Shown here: positions 29,505 through 38,753 of the stretch, one piece after another
How positions within the stretch are numbered: the first letter of the stretch is position 1
Layout of the letters: every line of letters starts with the position of its first letter
Source of the DNA: an uncultured Prevotella sp.
Lineage (GTDB): Bacteria; Bacteroidota; Bacteroidia; Bacteroidales; Bacteroidaceae
DNA length: 64,000 bases
Direction of reading: 5' to 3'
Assembly: GCA_947302435.1 (NCBI GenBank)
Contig: CAMYVQ010000002.1
Coordinates: 34,555 to 98,554, forward strand
Notes under the pieces: model-generated
The model's database searches: none
What the model saw: only the letters and a program-made list of their open reading frames with translations
What the model was told of the DNA's origin: nothing
Translations under genes and position numbers: made by a program

Positions 29505-31664
29505 ATGAATCATCAGACATTTGCCTCAATCATAGCGAAGAGCCTTGGCTTGCAGGGCGATGCGGTGGGCAATACGCTGGCACTGATCGACGAGGGCTGC
29601 ACCATCCCCTTCATTGCGCGCTATCGCAAGGAGCGGACGGGCGGACTGAACGAGGTGCAGATTGCGGCCATCAGCGAGCAATACGAGAAGCTGAAGGAAA
29701 TCGAGAAGCGCAAGGAAACGGTGGTGAAGACCATCACGGACTTGCAGAAGATGACCCCCGAATTGGAGAAGCGCATTGCCGACTGCTGGAACGCTACTGA
29801 ACTGGAAGACATCTACCTGCCTTTCAAGCCCAAGCGGCGCACACGTGCCCAAGTGGCTCGTGAACAAGGGCTGGAGCCGTTGGCCACCATCCTCATGATG
29901 CAGCGCGAGCGCGATCCTGAACAGGCTGCCCAGAAGTTTGTGAAGGGCGACGTGAAAGATGCCGAACAGGCACTGAAGGGCGCACAGGACATCATTGCCG
30001 AGATGGTGAGCGAGGACGAGCGGAGCCGTCAGCAGGTGCGCTCGGCATTCCGTCGCGAGGCTGTCATCACGTCGAAGGTGGTGAAGTCGAAAGCCGACAC
30101 CGACGAGGCAGCCAAATACAGCGACTACTTCGACTGGCAGGAACCGCTGAAACGCTGTTCCCCCCACCGTCTGTTGGCCATGCGTCGAGGTGAGGCCGAG
30201 GGCATTCTGCGCGTGTCGATTTCCGTCGATGACGAGGACTGCACCGAGCGGCTGAAACGTCACTATGTCTATGGGAACACTCCTTGCGGGAAGTTGGTTG
30301 CCGAAGCTGTCGAGGATGGCTACAAGCGGTTGCTGGAACCTTCGATAGAGACGGAGTTCGCTAACGAGAGCAAGGAAAAGGCCGACGACGAGTGTATCCG
30401 CGTGTTTGCCGAGAATCTGCGTCAGTTGCTGTTGGGCGCTCCCTTGGGACAGAAGCGCGTGATGGGCATCGATCCAGGCTTCCGCACGGGCTGCAAGGTG
30501 GTGTGTCTCGATGCGCAGGGCAATCTGCTGCACCATGAGGCCATCTTCCCCCATCCCCCAGTGAACCGCCGCATGCAGGCCATTGTCCATGTGGAGCAGA
30601 TGCTGAAGGACTATCAGATAGAGGCAGTTGCCATCGGCAACGGAACGGCCAGCCGTGAGACGCGTGCCTTCGTCGAGGATTGTCTTTCTGGATATTCTGT
30701 AGGCTTCGGACAGTCAGGTAAGCCAAGTGTCTTCGTCGTCAGTGAGGACGGTGCTTCGGTCTATTCGGCCTCGAAGGTGGCACGCGACGAGTTCCCCGAT
30801 GAGGATGTCACCGTTCGTGGGGCCGTTTCGATAGGCCGCAGGTTGATGGATCCGTTAGCCGAATTGGTGAAGATTGACCCGAAGAGCATTGGCGTGGGGC
30901 AGTATCAGCACGACGTGGATCAGACGAAGCTGAAGAAGCAGTTGGACCAGACGGTGGAGAGCTGCGTCAACTCAGTAGGCGTGAACCTGAACACGGCCTC
31001 CAGCCATCTGTTGCAATATGTCAGCGGACTGGGGCCTGCCTTGGCTAAGAACATTGTGGACTATCGGAAGGAGAACGGCGCCTTCACCTCGCGTACACAA
31101 TTGAAGAAAGTGCCCCGTCTGGGGGCTTCCGCTTTCCAGCAGTGTGCCGGTTTTCTGCGCATTCCCGAAGCCAAGAATCCGCTCGACAACAGTGCCGTTC
31201 ATCCCGAAAGCTACAAGGTGGTGGAACAGATGGCAAAGGATCAGCAGTGCAGCGTGGCCGACCTGATGAAAGACAAAGACCTTCGTGCGCGTATAGATAT
31301 AAAGCGGTATGTCACCGAGGAGGTGGGACTGCCCACGCTGACCGACATCATGAAGGAATTAGAGAAGCCGGGACGCGACCCGCGTGAGCAGATAGAGGAA
31401 TTTGAGTTTGCCAAGGGCATTGAGAGTGTCGACGACCTCGTGGAGGGCATGGAGCTGCCCGGCATCGTGACCAATATCACGGCCTTTGGCGCCTTTGTCG
31501 ATATTGGCGTGCATCAGGACGGGTTGGTGCATATCTCGCAACTGGCCGACAAATATGTGAAAGACCCGAACCAAGTGGTGAAACTGCATCAGCACGTCAG
31601 AGTGCGCGTGCTGGAGATCGACCGTCGGCGCAACCGCATCTCGCTCTCCATGAGAGGGCTATAG
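29505..31664 (+). CDS. tex: Tex-family RNA-binding transcriptional accessory protein
   Basis: LPFKPKRRTRAQVAREQGLEPLA, VMGIDPGFRTGCKVV, C-terminal S1 domain. Confidence 0.97.
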   Translation: MNHQTFASIIAKSLGLQGDAVGNTLALIDEGCTIPFIARYRKERTGGLNEVQIAAISEQYEKLKEIEKRKETVVKTITDLQKMTPELEKRIADCWNATELEDIYLPFKPKRRTRAQVAREQGLEPLATILMMQRERDPEQAAQKFVKGDVKDAEQALKGAQDIIAEMVSEDERSRQQVRSAFRREAVITSKVVKSKADTDEAAKYSDYFDWQEPLKRCSPHRLLAMRRGEAEGILRVSISVDDEDCTERLKRHYVYGNTPCGKLVAEAVEDGYKRLLEPSIETEFANESKEKADDECIRVFAENLRQLLLGAPLGQKRVMGIDPGFRTGCKVVCLDAQGNLLHHEAIFPHPPVNRRMQAIVHVEQMLKDYQIEAVAIGNGTASRETRAFVEDCLSGYSVGFGQSGKPSVFVVSEDGASVYSASKVARDEFPDEDVTVRGAVSIGRRLMDPLAELVKIDPKSIGVGQYQHDVDQTKLKKQLDQTVESCVNSVGVNLNTASSHLLQYVSGLGPALAKNIVDYRKENGAFTSRTQLKKVPRLGASAFQQCAGFLRIPEAKNPLDNSAVHPESYKVVEQMAKDQQCSVADLMKDKDLRARIDIKRYVTEEVGLPTLTDIMKELEKPGRDPREQIEEFEFAKGIESVDDLVEGMELPGIVTNITAFGAFVDIGVHQDGLVHISQLADKYVKDPNQVVKLHQHVRVRVLEIDRRRNRISLSMRGL

Positions 31665-31670
31665 ATAGTC

Positions 31671-31699
31671 AAAAAAAGGAGGTTCAAAGCCTCCTTTTT
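31671..31699 (+). terminator. Rho-independent terminator after tex
   Basis: aaaaaaaggagg-ttcaaag-cctccttttt. Confidence 0.85.
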
Positions 31700-31788
31700 G
31701 CATTCTTACCGGACTCTTTCCAGCAGGTTGATTGATATAAGTGGTTGGGTCGAAACCGAAAGCCATGTTTTGAAGTCGCCCACTTGTG

Positions 31789-33135
31789 TCAGTCGTTTAT
31801 CTGCACGTTTTTCACCACACAATTCTCAATCAAGGTGGGGTCGAAAGCCTTCTTCTGGTCTTTCACTTCGATGTTCTCGAAAGTGAAATCTGTCAGTCGG
31901 TATTTGTCGCTCTTGCCTACGTCGAAGAAGTTCTTGCTATCCATTTTGATGTTGCGGATGGTGATGTTGTTGCATTGTGACAGCGGCATGTCGTCGCGCT
32001 GTTCGGGCTTGAAGAACTGCGTCCAGGGACGACATACAAGGAACATGTCACAATGGCCTGTCATGTCTTCGATGGTCACATATTCGTAATGCTGGGGGGT
32101 GTCGGGGCGCATCTTCAGCCAAAGCACGCGCTGGGCACTGCCCACCTTGCACCGGCGCAGAATGACGTTACGGTCGTGCAGGCTCTCTGAGCCTAACGTC
32201 AGGCAACCATGCACCTGGCCGTAGGTGCAGTCCTGTATCAGGATGTTCTCGCAAGGGCCGTTGTCTGGATTCTGGTCTGCCCATGTACCTTTGCCGCCTT
32301 TCAGCACCACGGCATCGTCGTTGACGTTCATATAGCAGCCGCTGACCAGCACGTTCTTACAGACATCAAGGTCGATGGCATCGCTTGAGGGCGCACCCCG
32401 TTTAGGGTCGACAGGAGTCACATTGCTGGTGGGGGCGAAAATGTAGCAGCCTAAGTAGCGCACGTTTTCGCATCGGTAGAGATGGTTGGTCCAGAAGGGG
32501 GAGTTGATGATGCGCACGTCCTGCACCGTGACGTTCTTGCTGTTCGAGATATACACATTGCGGGGGCGAAGTGCCTCAAGGTTGGTACAATCCTTATTGA
32601 ACTGACGGCGAATCCAGAACTCTTCCCAATAGGGCTGTCCGTTGCCGTTGATGGTTCCCGGGCCAGTGATGGTGAAACCGTCCACGCCGTCGGCATTGAC
32701 CAAGGCTGCAAAATAGTTGAGTGTCTGCCCCTCCATGCGGGTCTTGACCAACTTGAAGTCGCGGATGCGCTCACTGCCGCGCAGTTCCCCATTCTCTGCT
32801 ATATGCAGGTGTGTGCCAGGTTTGAAGAACAGCGAACCGCTCACCACATGTCCCCGTGGAATGACGATGACCCCACCGCCTTCCTGGGCGGCCCGGTCGA
32901 TGACGGCCTGAATCTTCTCGGTCTGCACCTCGTTCGAGTAGTTCTTCACTCCGTAGAGGGTGACATCATACTGTTTCCCCAATGTCGACAGGTCAATGCG
33001 TGTGGTGTCGCTGAACCATGCCGGGATAGGGCTGCCGTCGGGCCAAAGTTCCTGTTGCGTGACTGTTTTTTTCTTTCCCATAGACATTGTGCAGAGCATC
33101 AGCAGCACCATGCCGAAAAATAAACGTTTTTTCAT
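31789..33135 (-). CDS. Glycoside hydrolase family 28 (polygalacturonase-like)
   Basis: NGNGQPYWEEFW, SPFWTNHLYRCENVRYLGCYIFAP, SDAIDLDVCKNVLVSGCYMNVNDDAVVLKGG. Confidence 0.9.
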   Translation of the reverse strand: MKKRLFFGMVLLMLCTMSMGKKKTVTQQELWPDGSPIPAWFSDTTRIDLSTLGKQYDVTLYGVKNYSNEVQTEKIQAVIDRAAQEGGGVIVIPRGHVVSGSLFFKPGTHLHIAENGELRGSERIRDFKLVKTRMEGQTLNYFAALVNADGVDGFTITGPGTINGNGQPYWEEFWIRRQFNKDCTNLEALRPRNVYISNSKNVTVQDVRIINSPFWTNHLYRCENVRYLGCYIFAPTSNVTPVDPKRGAPSSDAIDLDVCKNVLVSGCYMNVNDDAVVLKGGKGTWADQNPDNGPCENILIQDCTYGQVHGCLTLGSESLHDRNVILRRCKVGSAQRVLWLKMRPDTPQHYEYVTIEDMTGHCDMFLVCRPWTQFFKPEQRDDMPLSQCNNITIRNIKMDSKNFFDVGKSDKYRLTDFTFENIEVKDQKKAFDPTLIENCVVKNVQIND

Positions 33136-33259
33136 CTTCTTGCTTTTAGATTAGTTTTCAAGGGCAAAGTTACGGAAAAACGAGAGAAATGAAAAGAAAA
33201 ACGAGCTTTTTCTTAATTTATAATCACGAATTATTTCATCATTGATTTTAGGGCGTTTT

Positions 33260-33278
33260 ACAAAGTCGTCGACTTTGT
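33260..33278. repeat. Single-unit near-palindromic repeat, copy C
   Basis: ACAAAGTCGTCGACTTTGT with flanks shared (reverse orientation) with copy A. Confidence 0.9.
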
Positions 33279-33433
33279 AAATTCATTTCATATCAATGCC
33301 GAAACGATGTGACTGCAGTGGTCAGACGAACTTCATTCTACGGAACTTAATTGCGGCAGTGCAGTTAATAAGTGAGGGCTTAAATGTTGTTAAATACGTG
33401 TGCGATGGGATGATAAAATACTCAAATTATTGA

Positions 33434-33479
33434 TTTTGTTTCCAAAAATCATTATATTTGCAGAGTTTTAGAAACAAAA
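33434..33479 (+). promoter_or_regulatory. Promoter with flanking inverted repeat upstream of the AbiEi-like gene
   Basis: TATATTTG -7 box at 33453-33460 between TTTTGTTTC (33434-33442) and GAAACAAAA (33471-33479). Confidence 0.65.
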
Positions 33480-33488
33480 CGTGTAAGA

Positions 33489-34106
33489 ATGGACTTTCTG
33501 ACATTCAAGGAACGGTTGTACCCGATGGGGTGTTTCAACATCAATCAGGTGCTGTTATGGGAGAAGAATTTCGACCGTAACAACCTGACGCGATGGTGCC
33601 GTAGAGGGTTGCTGGTGAAGTTGAGGAACCAGTATTATGCCTTTCCAGAGTATCGGCAGGTGCCAGACTTCTCACGTTATGTAGCCAATCGCATCTATGC
33701 CCCTTCGTATATCAGTCTGCATAGTGCCTTGTCGTTCTATGGCATGATACCAGAAGAGGTGGTTCAACTGACGAGTGTGACAACGCTGAAGACCGCCCGT
33801 TTTGAGAACGTCTTTGGAACGTTCCATTATCAGAATGTGAAGACACCGCTCTATTTCGGCTATGAAATCAAGACGATGCAAAGCGGACGAGGTCTGTTGT
33901 TTGCCACCCCAGAGAAGGCGTTACTCGATTTGCTCTACCTGAATCCCTATTATAAGACAGAGCAGGATATGGAGGAATTGCGCCTGGATGAGGATTTTAT
34001 GCAGAACGAACTGAACATAGAACGTTTGAACGACTACCTCTCGAAAATAGAGAGCAAGACGCTGGAACAGAAAGTAAAACGCTTAATGAAGGTTTATGAA
34101 CTATGA
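33489..34106 (+). CDS. AbiEi-like antitoxin / transcriptional regulator
   Basis: Winged-helix-like N-terminus, SYISLHSALSFYGMIPEEVVQLTSVTT, FATPEKALLDLLYL; next to an AbiEii-like gene. Confidence 0.85.
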   Translation: MDFLTFKERLYPMGCFNINQVLLWEKNFDRNNLTRWCRRGLLVKLRNQYYAFPEYRQVPDFSRYVANRIYAPSYISLHSALSFYGMIPEEVVQLTSVTTLKTARFENVFGTFHYQNVKTPLYFGYEIKTMQSGRGLLFATPEKALLDLLYLNPYYKTEQDMEELRLDEDFMQNELNIERLNDYLSKIESKTLEQKVKRLMKVYEL

Positions 34107-34885
34107 TAGATATTGAATACATACGCAGTTTCTTTCCACCCGCAATAGCCTGCGAAAGCCGCTTCGACCGCTATATGCTGAAGGAGTATCTGCAACTGCT
34201 GATACTCGACCATCTGGCTACGACACCATATATTAATAAGGTGTCATTCATTGGTGGTACGAACCTTCGACTGATTCAGGGAATTGACCGATTCTCTGAG
34301 GATCTGGACTTCGACTGCAAGGATTTGAGTGAATCGGAGTTTATGGCGATGACGGATAGTGTTGTAACCTACTTGCGGCAGAATAATATCAATGTGGAAA
34401 CTCGCGACAAGCCCAATCCGAAACTGACGGCCTTTAGGCGTAATCTCTATTTCCCGGAAATGCTGTTCGACTTGGGACTGACGGGCCATAAGGAAGAACG
34501 TCTTTTGCTAAAAGTTGAAGCACAGGATCAGGGCGTTCCATACCAGCCTGTCGTTGCGAACATCAACAGAATGGGATTCTTCTTTGGTGTTCAGGTGCCG
34601 CCGATAGACGTGCTTTGTGCGATGAAGTTTGCTGCCATCTTGGCCCGTCAGAAAGGGCGTGACTTCTATGATGCCATCTTTCTGTTGTCGAAGACCAAAC
34701 CGAATCTGGATTTCCTGTCTGCCAGAGCAGGCATATCTTCCATTGATGAACTCAAAACATCCATTGCCGAGCGGCTGAAGGATATTGATTTGAACCATAA
34801 GAAGCGTGACTTCTCCCATCTGGTTTTCAATGAACAGAACGCTGAAAGAATCCTACAGTTCCCTGATGTCATAGCAGCACTATGA
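34103..34885 (+). CDS. AbiEii-like nucleotidyltransferase toxin
   Basis: VSFIGGTNLRLIQGIDRFSEDLDFDC nucleotidyltransferase motif; ATGA overlap with the antitoxin gene. Confidence 0.88.
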   Translation: MIDIEYIRSFFPPAIACESRFDRYMLKEYLQLLILDHLATTPYINKVSFIGGTNLRLIQGIDRFSEDLDFDCKDLSESEFMAMTDSVVTYLRQNNINVETRDKPNPKLTAFRRNLYFPEMLFDLGLTGHKEERLLLKVEAQDQGVPYQPVVANINRMGFFFGVQVPPIDVLCAMKFAAILARQKGRDFYDAIFLLSKTKPNLDFLSARAGISSIDELKTSIAERLKDIDLNHKKRDFSHLVFNEQNAERILQFPDVIAAL

Positions 34886-34968
34886 CCAGCCGCAAAGGCA
34901 GTTGGATATTCACTTGGAACAAGGAGGGAAAGAAAATCAGTGTAAAAAGTGCCCCTGACATACAATAA
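34882..34968 (+). CDS. Possible 28-aa ORF translationally coupled to the AbiEii-like gene
   Basis: ATGA overlap; MTSRKGSWIFTWNKEGKKISVKSAPDIQ. Confidence 0.3.
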   Translation: MTSRKGSWIFTWNKEGKKISVKSAPDIQ

Positions 34969-35076
34969 ATAAATGAATAGGAGACTTAGGAGAAATACAG
35001 ATATTCATTGATGAGCAGAAAACGCTAAGATAATCAAAACCGTTTACAACATTTGGAATTAGGGACTATGAATATA

Positions 35077-36255
35077 ATGAGAATTGAAAGTCTTCTATCA
35101 GAAATAACCAATCTCTACAAGTTGGCAGAAAAGGATAAACAAGAAAAAATAAAACAAGGAGATTTCTTTAACGTGTTCAATACTATTGAACTACGTACAG
35201 AAGAAGTCAGGTTACATTCTGCTTTCATAGCAGAGTTGTTGAATCCTCATGGTTCTCACGGATTATTCAACCTTTTTCTTCAAGCCTTTCTTAAAAGAAT
35301 GGAATTGCCTTGCGATTATATTACAGAAGCAAAAGGGATTATAAAAGAAAGATATATCGGACGAAAGACAAAAACGGATGGAGGACGTATTGATATTATC
35401 ATTGAAGACGGGAATCATGCTGTCATTATAGAAAACAAGATATATGCAGAGGATCAAGAAAACCAACTTCTACGTTATTACAATTATGGTAGGAAACAAT
35501 TCCCCAAAGGTTTCGAACTTGTCTATTTAACGTTAGAAGGAGTTGAACCTGATGAGAAATCATTAGGAAAAAAGAATCTTCCTTTCAACCGAATGTCATA
35601 TAAGGATAATATTGTAGAATGGCTTGAGGAATGTGTTGTAATTGCCCAAAAGAACCCCTTAGCGCAAGCCGTTATCATGCAATATAGAGAACTTGTTAAA
35701 CAGATAACAAACACTGATATGGACACAAACTATAAAGAGCAACTTCTGGAGACAATGGCAAAGCCTGAAAATGCCATTGCAATGGGTGAAATGTTGGCTG
35801 TTGAAGAAGACTGGTTTTCACGAATTATGGACATCTATATATGGGAACCTCTCAAAGATTATGCAATTTCAAAGAATCTGAAAATAGGAATAGAGATGGA
35901 CTCTGGCGATGAGACTGGTGCTTGGATTTATAAAAAGGAATGGAAACATTATGGTATATTCGTATGGACTGACAGTAAACGTTTTTGGAATGATATGTAC
36001 ATCTGTATCAGTTATTATAACAAACCGAATCGGAGCAATTTAATAACAAAGAAAGAATATCAAAAGTTAGATTGTCTTGTGGAAGAAGCAGAAACAGGAT
36101 GTCCCTATGGATGGGAATACCTACCTGACACTATCCGTAATTGGGGATATTCAATAACGAAGGAGATTGTAACCAAGGAGGTTGTAAACTGTATTATAGA
36201 AAAATTCGATATGATTCTTAATGAGATAGAAGAGAAGAAAATAAAGATGCCATAG
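35077..36255 (+). CDS. PD-(D/E)XK nuclease superfamily protein
   Basis: GGRIDIIIEDGNHAVIIENKIYAEDQENQLLRYYNY has D...ExK spacing; start at MRIESLL. Confidence 0.8.
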   Translation: MRIESLLSEITNLYKLAEKDKQEKIKQGDFFNVFNTIELRTEEVRLHSAFIAELLNPHGSHGLFNLFLQAFLKRMELPCDYITEAKGIIKERYIGRKTKTDGGRIDIIIEDGNHAVIIENKIYAEDQENQLLRYYNYGRKQFPKGFELVYLTLEGVEPDEKSLGKKNLPFNRMSYKDNIVEWLEECVVIAQKNPLAQAVIMQYRELVKQITNTDMDTNYKEQLLETMAKPENAIAMGEMLAVEEDWFSRIMDIYIWEPLKDYAISKNLKIGIEMDSGDETGAWIYKKEWKHYGIFVWTDSKRFWNDMYICISYYNKPNRSNLITKKEYQKLDCLVEEAETGCPYGWEYLPDTIRNWGYSITKEIVTKEVVNCIIEKFDMILNEIEEKKIKMP

Positions 36256-36348
36256 TGATAAAATTGAATATCAATGCCGTTATTCAAAACAACTGTTAAT
36301 CTAGAAAGGTTTTTAGAAGAATTCTTTGGTGATTTGATTATTTTTTTG

Positions 36349-36356
36349 TAATTTTG
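36349..36356 (+). promoter_or_regulatory. Bacteroidetes-type -7 box (TAATTTTG)
   Basis: TAnnTTTG upstream of the 36374 hairpin and the 36428 ORF. Confidence 0.5.
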
Positions 36357-36373
36357 CGTAAGACAAAAAGTAT

Positions 36374-36407
36374 ATACGAGGGTACACCTGCGGGGGCACC
36401 CTCGTAT
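36374..36407. other. Perfect 10-bp inverted repeat in leader
   Basis: ATACGAGGGT-acacctgcgggggc-ACCCTCGTAT. Confidence 0.8.
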
Positions 36408-36427
36408 TATTGGAATATACCTAAATA

Positions 36428-36715
36428 ATGAAAGATATGAAATTGAAACTATTATTACAGAGAACAAATGCCTATTATGAGGCAAAAGGCATTACTGAAA
36501 CGAAGAACGGTGCTCGATTCAATGCCTTAGACAAGGTTGCGAATTTCATTCGTTCTCTTGCTGGAGAAGGTGATCCTGACATTGACGAGCTAATGGCGGT
36601 TGAAAAGGCCCTTGTCAGGAACGGTTATGAGAAAAAGAAAGGAAAAACGTTAAGTGGAGCTGAAAAGCAAGTGTTTAACGATATATATAAGGTTTATTGT
36701 CAAATAAAGGATTAA
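36428..36715 (+). CDS. Small hypothetical protein
   Basis: 95 aa, charged, helix-rich. Confidence 0.6.
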   Translation: MKDMKLKLLLQRTNAYYEAKGITETKNGARFNALDKVANFIRSLAGEGDPDIDELMAVEKALVRNGYEKKKGKTLSGAEKQVFNDIYKVYCQIKD

Positions 36716-36719
36716 TAGT

Positions 36720-37061
36720 ATGACGATTGGACATCAAATCTACAATTATCTGTATGACTATACAGACTCAGGAACCATTACTCACTCAGATGGGATAGTA
36801 CTTTCTGATTCTGATTACTGCATTATGGGGGCTTATATAAACTTCGATGAGAAACAAGTTTATGTGGTTTTGGAAGACCATAATCATAATGTGGTTAACA
36901 TAACAATCCACCAGTTTATCTGTCAGATGGGAGGGTCAAACTTAAATAGTTATAAGCCTTTGTACAAACTTAGAGATGCATTTAAGATTTATGCTAAACA
37001 ACAAAGAAAGAAGTACAAGCAATTACGTAAACAGTTTAATACTAAAGAACATGAAGGGTAA
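36720..37061 (+). CDS. Small hypothetical protein
   Basis: 113 aa, follows the previous ORF closely. Confidence 0.6.
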   Translation: MTIGHQIYNYLYDYTDSGTITHSDGIVLSDSDYCIMGAYINFDEKQVYVVLEDHNHNVVNITIHQFICQMGGSNLNSYKPLYKLRDAFKIYAKQQRKKYKQLRKQFNTKEHEG

Positions 37062-37827
37062 AAATGTATTTAGCAAGAAAGAGATTGAGTTGATAGAATC
37101 ACTTATCATCAAAAGGTGTAAAGAAGAAAAAGCCCAGCAAAAGACTATTCGCAGTAAAATGCGTGATTTGGGGTTTTATGGTAGCGACTTTGGAATTTCA
37201 GATATGACAATTGATAAATTCCATAGGTTGATAGATAATGGTGAGATACAAATCTCTGATGGCAAACGTTTGGTCAATCAGAGCGCTGTTGTTGTCGAAA
37301 AAATGGCGCTACCTTTGGGTCGTAAACAGATGAGAACTGGATTACAAGCGTGGTTTGGAGAGAATCCCAAAGTACTCATACTTGGGACGTTCCCTGGTGA
37401 AAAGTCATTAGCTGCACAAGCGTATTATCAGAACAAGTCACACAATTCTTTCTTTAAGATAATGGAAAACTTGTTTGAAAGGCCTATGGGTATGTCGGAC
37501 AAAGAGTTCATTACAAGTAATCGGATTGCGCTTTGGGACTGCATGAAAGAGGCAGACAGGGAAGGGAGTCTTGATACAAATATCCAGGGATATGCGCCCA
37601 ACGATATTGATGGCTTTTTGGTGGCTCATCCGTCGATATCTGCAATCATTTTGAACGGAACTGGTGAGACAACAAAAGTATTTGAACAAAACTTTTCTGC
37701 AGACAGTTTGAAATGGAATTGCAAGATTATATCGCTTCCTTCAACATCAAATTCGCTGGGTAAACCTTTTGAAGAGAAACTGCAATTGTGGAAAGTTGTT
37801 AAAGAAATTGTAGAAAGTAAATTCTAA
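37051..37827 (+). CDS. Uracil-DNA glycosylase superfamily protein (deoxyinosine/mismatch glycosylase-like) with N-terminal extension
   Basis: NPKVLILGTFPGEKSLAAQAYYQNKSHNSFFKIME, RIALWDCMKEADREGSLDTNI, IILNGTGETTKVF, SLPSTSNS; start at MKGKNVF. Confidence 0.78.
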   Translation: MKGKNVFSKKEIELIESLIIKRCKEEKAQQKTIRSKMRDLGFYGSDFGISDMTIDKFHRLIDNGEIQISDGKRLVNQSAVVVEKMALPLGRKQMRTGLQAWFGENPKVLILGTFPGEKSLAAQAYYQNKSHNSFFKIMENLFERPMGMSDKEFITSNRIALWDCMKEADREGSLDTNIQGYAPNDIDGFLVAHPSISAIILNGTGETTKVFEQNFSADSLKWNCKIISLPSTSNSLGKPFEEKLQLWKVVKEIVESKF

Positions 37828-37841
37828 AAAGTAAAAAGAAT

Positions 37842-38108
37842 ATGAAAGAAGCTAAAATTAAAAAGATAAACCAAGTATTAGCCGATTACTTTGAGAAGAA
37901 CAAACACGTCAAGCGTATTCGTGCATTGGATATGATGGAATATTTCATAGATGCAGGGATTTTTAATAAGGACTATAAGAGGTCAGGATTGCCCATACGC
38001 AATGTGCTAAGAGAACTTGACGATAAGAATCAACTCGACTTGATTCCGTATGTCGTAGTTGAAAGAAAGGACAAGAACAGAAATTGGTTCTTTGAGCCAT
38101 TGAAATAG
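37842..38108 (+). CDS. Small hypothetical protein
   Basis: 88 aa, possibly winged-helix-like. Confidence 0.6.
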   Translation: MKEAKIKKINQVLADYFEKNKHVKRIRALDMMEYFIDAGIFNKDYKRSGLPIRNVLRELDDKNQLDLIPYVVVERKDKNRNWFFEPLK

Positions 38109-38114
38109 AAAGTA

Positions 38115-38675
38115 ATGCAAAGTTTTTCCAAGAAAGAAGTCGCTATCATTGTCCTCTTCTTTGTCCTCTATATGATTGGCTACGCTTGGCTGATTGAACC
38201 TAAACAAGAGACAGTAAAAAAGATAGAGAAGAATGCAATGATTCAAAAACCGGAAAGGCGGCAGACGGAGAAACGGCAAATCAAATCCCTGTCTGCTGAC
38301 TGGCCATTGGACTTAGGCAAGTACTTCTATACCATTGACATTGCTCCTGGTTATGAAATGGAAGATGAAGAATATGAGGTGATAGGAGAATCTGGAGGAA
38401 ATCTGATTGTGAGGAAGCACAACGACTGGCCTGACATCAGCGGACACTTTGAATGGTACTGTAATGAGAAACTGACAACGACTCAACAGATGTTTGACTA
38501 TGTGGTGGCTCACCAAAAAGCTATCGTTAAGCAAATGCAAGAAGTAAGAAAGCACGGCATCAGTCGTCAATTTGACGAAGCCTCATATTATCAAGACCAT
38601 TATGATGAATATCAGGATGATCCAGAAGATGAAATCCGTTTCCCACCAGAGATATTCGATGCCAATGATGATTAA
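38115..38675 (+). CDS. Hypothetical protein with N-terminal transmembrane segment
   Basis: VAIIVLFFVLYMIGYAWLI, acidic C-terminus. Confidence 0.6.
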   Translation: MQSFSKKEVAIIVLFFVLYMIGYAWLIEPKQETVKKIEKNAMIQKPERRQTEKRQIKSLSADWPLDLGKYFYTIDIAPGYEMEDEEYEVIGESGGNLIVRKHNDWPDISGHFEWYCNEKLTTTQQMFDYVVAHQKAIVKQMQEVRKHGISRQFDEASYYQDHYDEYQDDPEDEIRFPPEIFDANDD

Positions 38676-38726
38676 TGATAAAAAGCAAAAAATGATAGAA
38701 ACTAACGTTATACAGAACAAAATCAT

Positions 38727-38734
38727 TAACTTTG
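38727..38734 (+). promoter_or_regulatory. Bacteroidetes-type -7 box (TAACTTTG)
   Basis: TAnnTTTG 20 bp before the AlbA_2 gene. Confidence 0.6.
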
Positions 38735-38753
38735 CAAACTAAAGATTTGAGAT

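Noticed and set aside
29526-30590. 354-aa minus-strand ORF
   Set aside because: Antisense to tex with no recognisable motif.
36976-37050. N-terminal extension of the glycosylase ORF
   Set aside because: Overlaps the C-terminal coding of 36720..37061; MKGKNVF at 37051 is a more plausible start.
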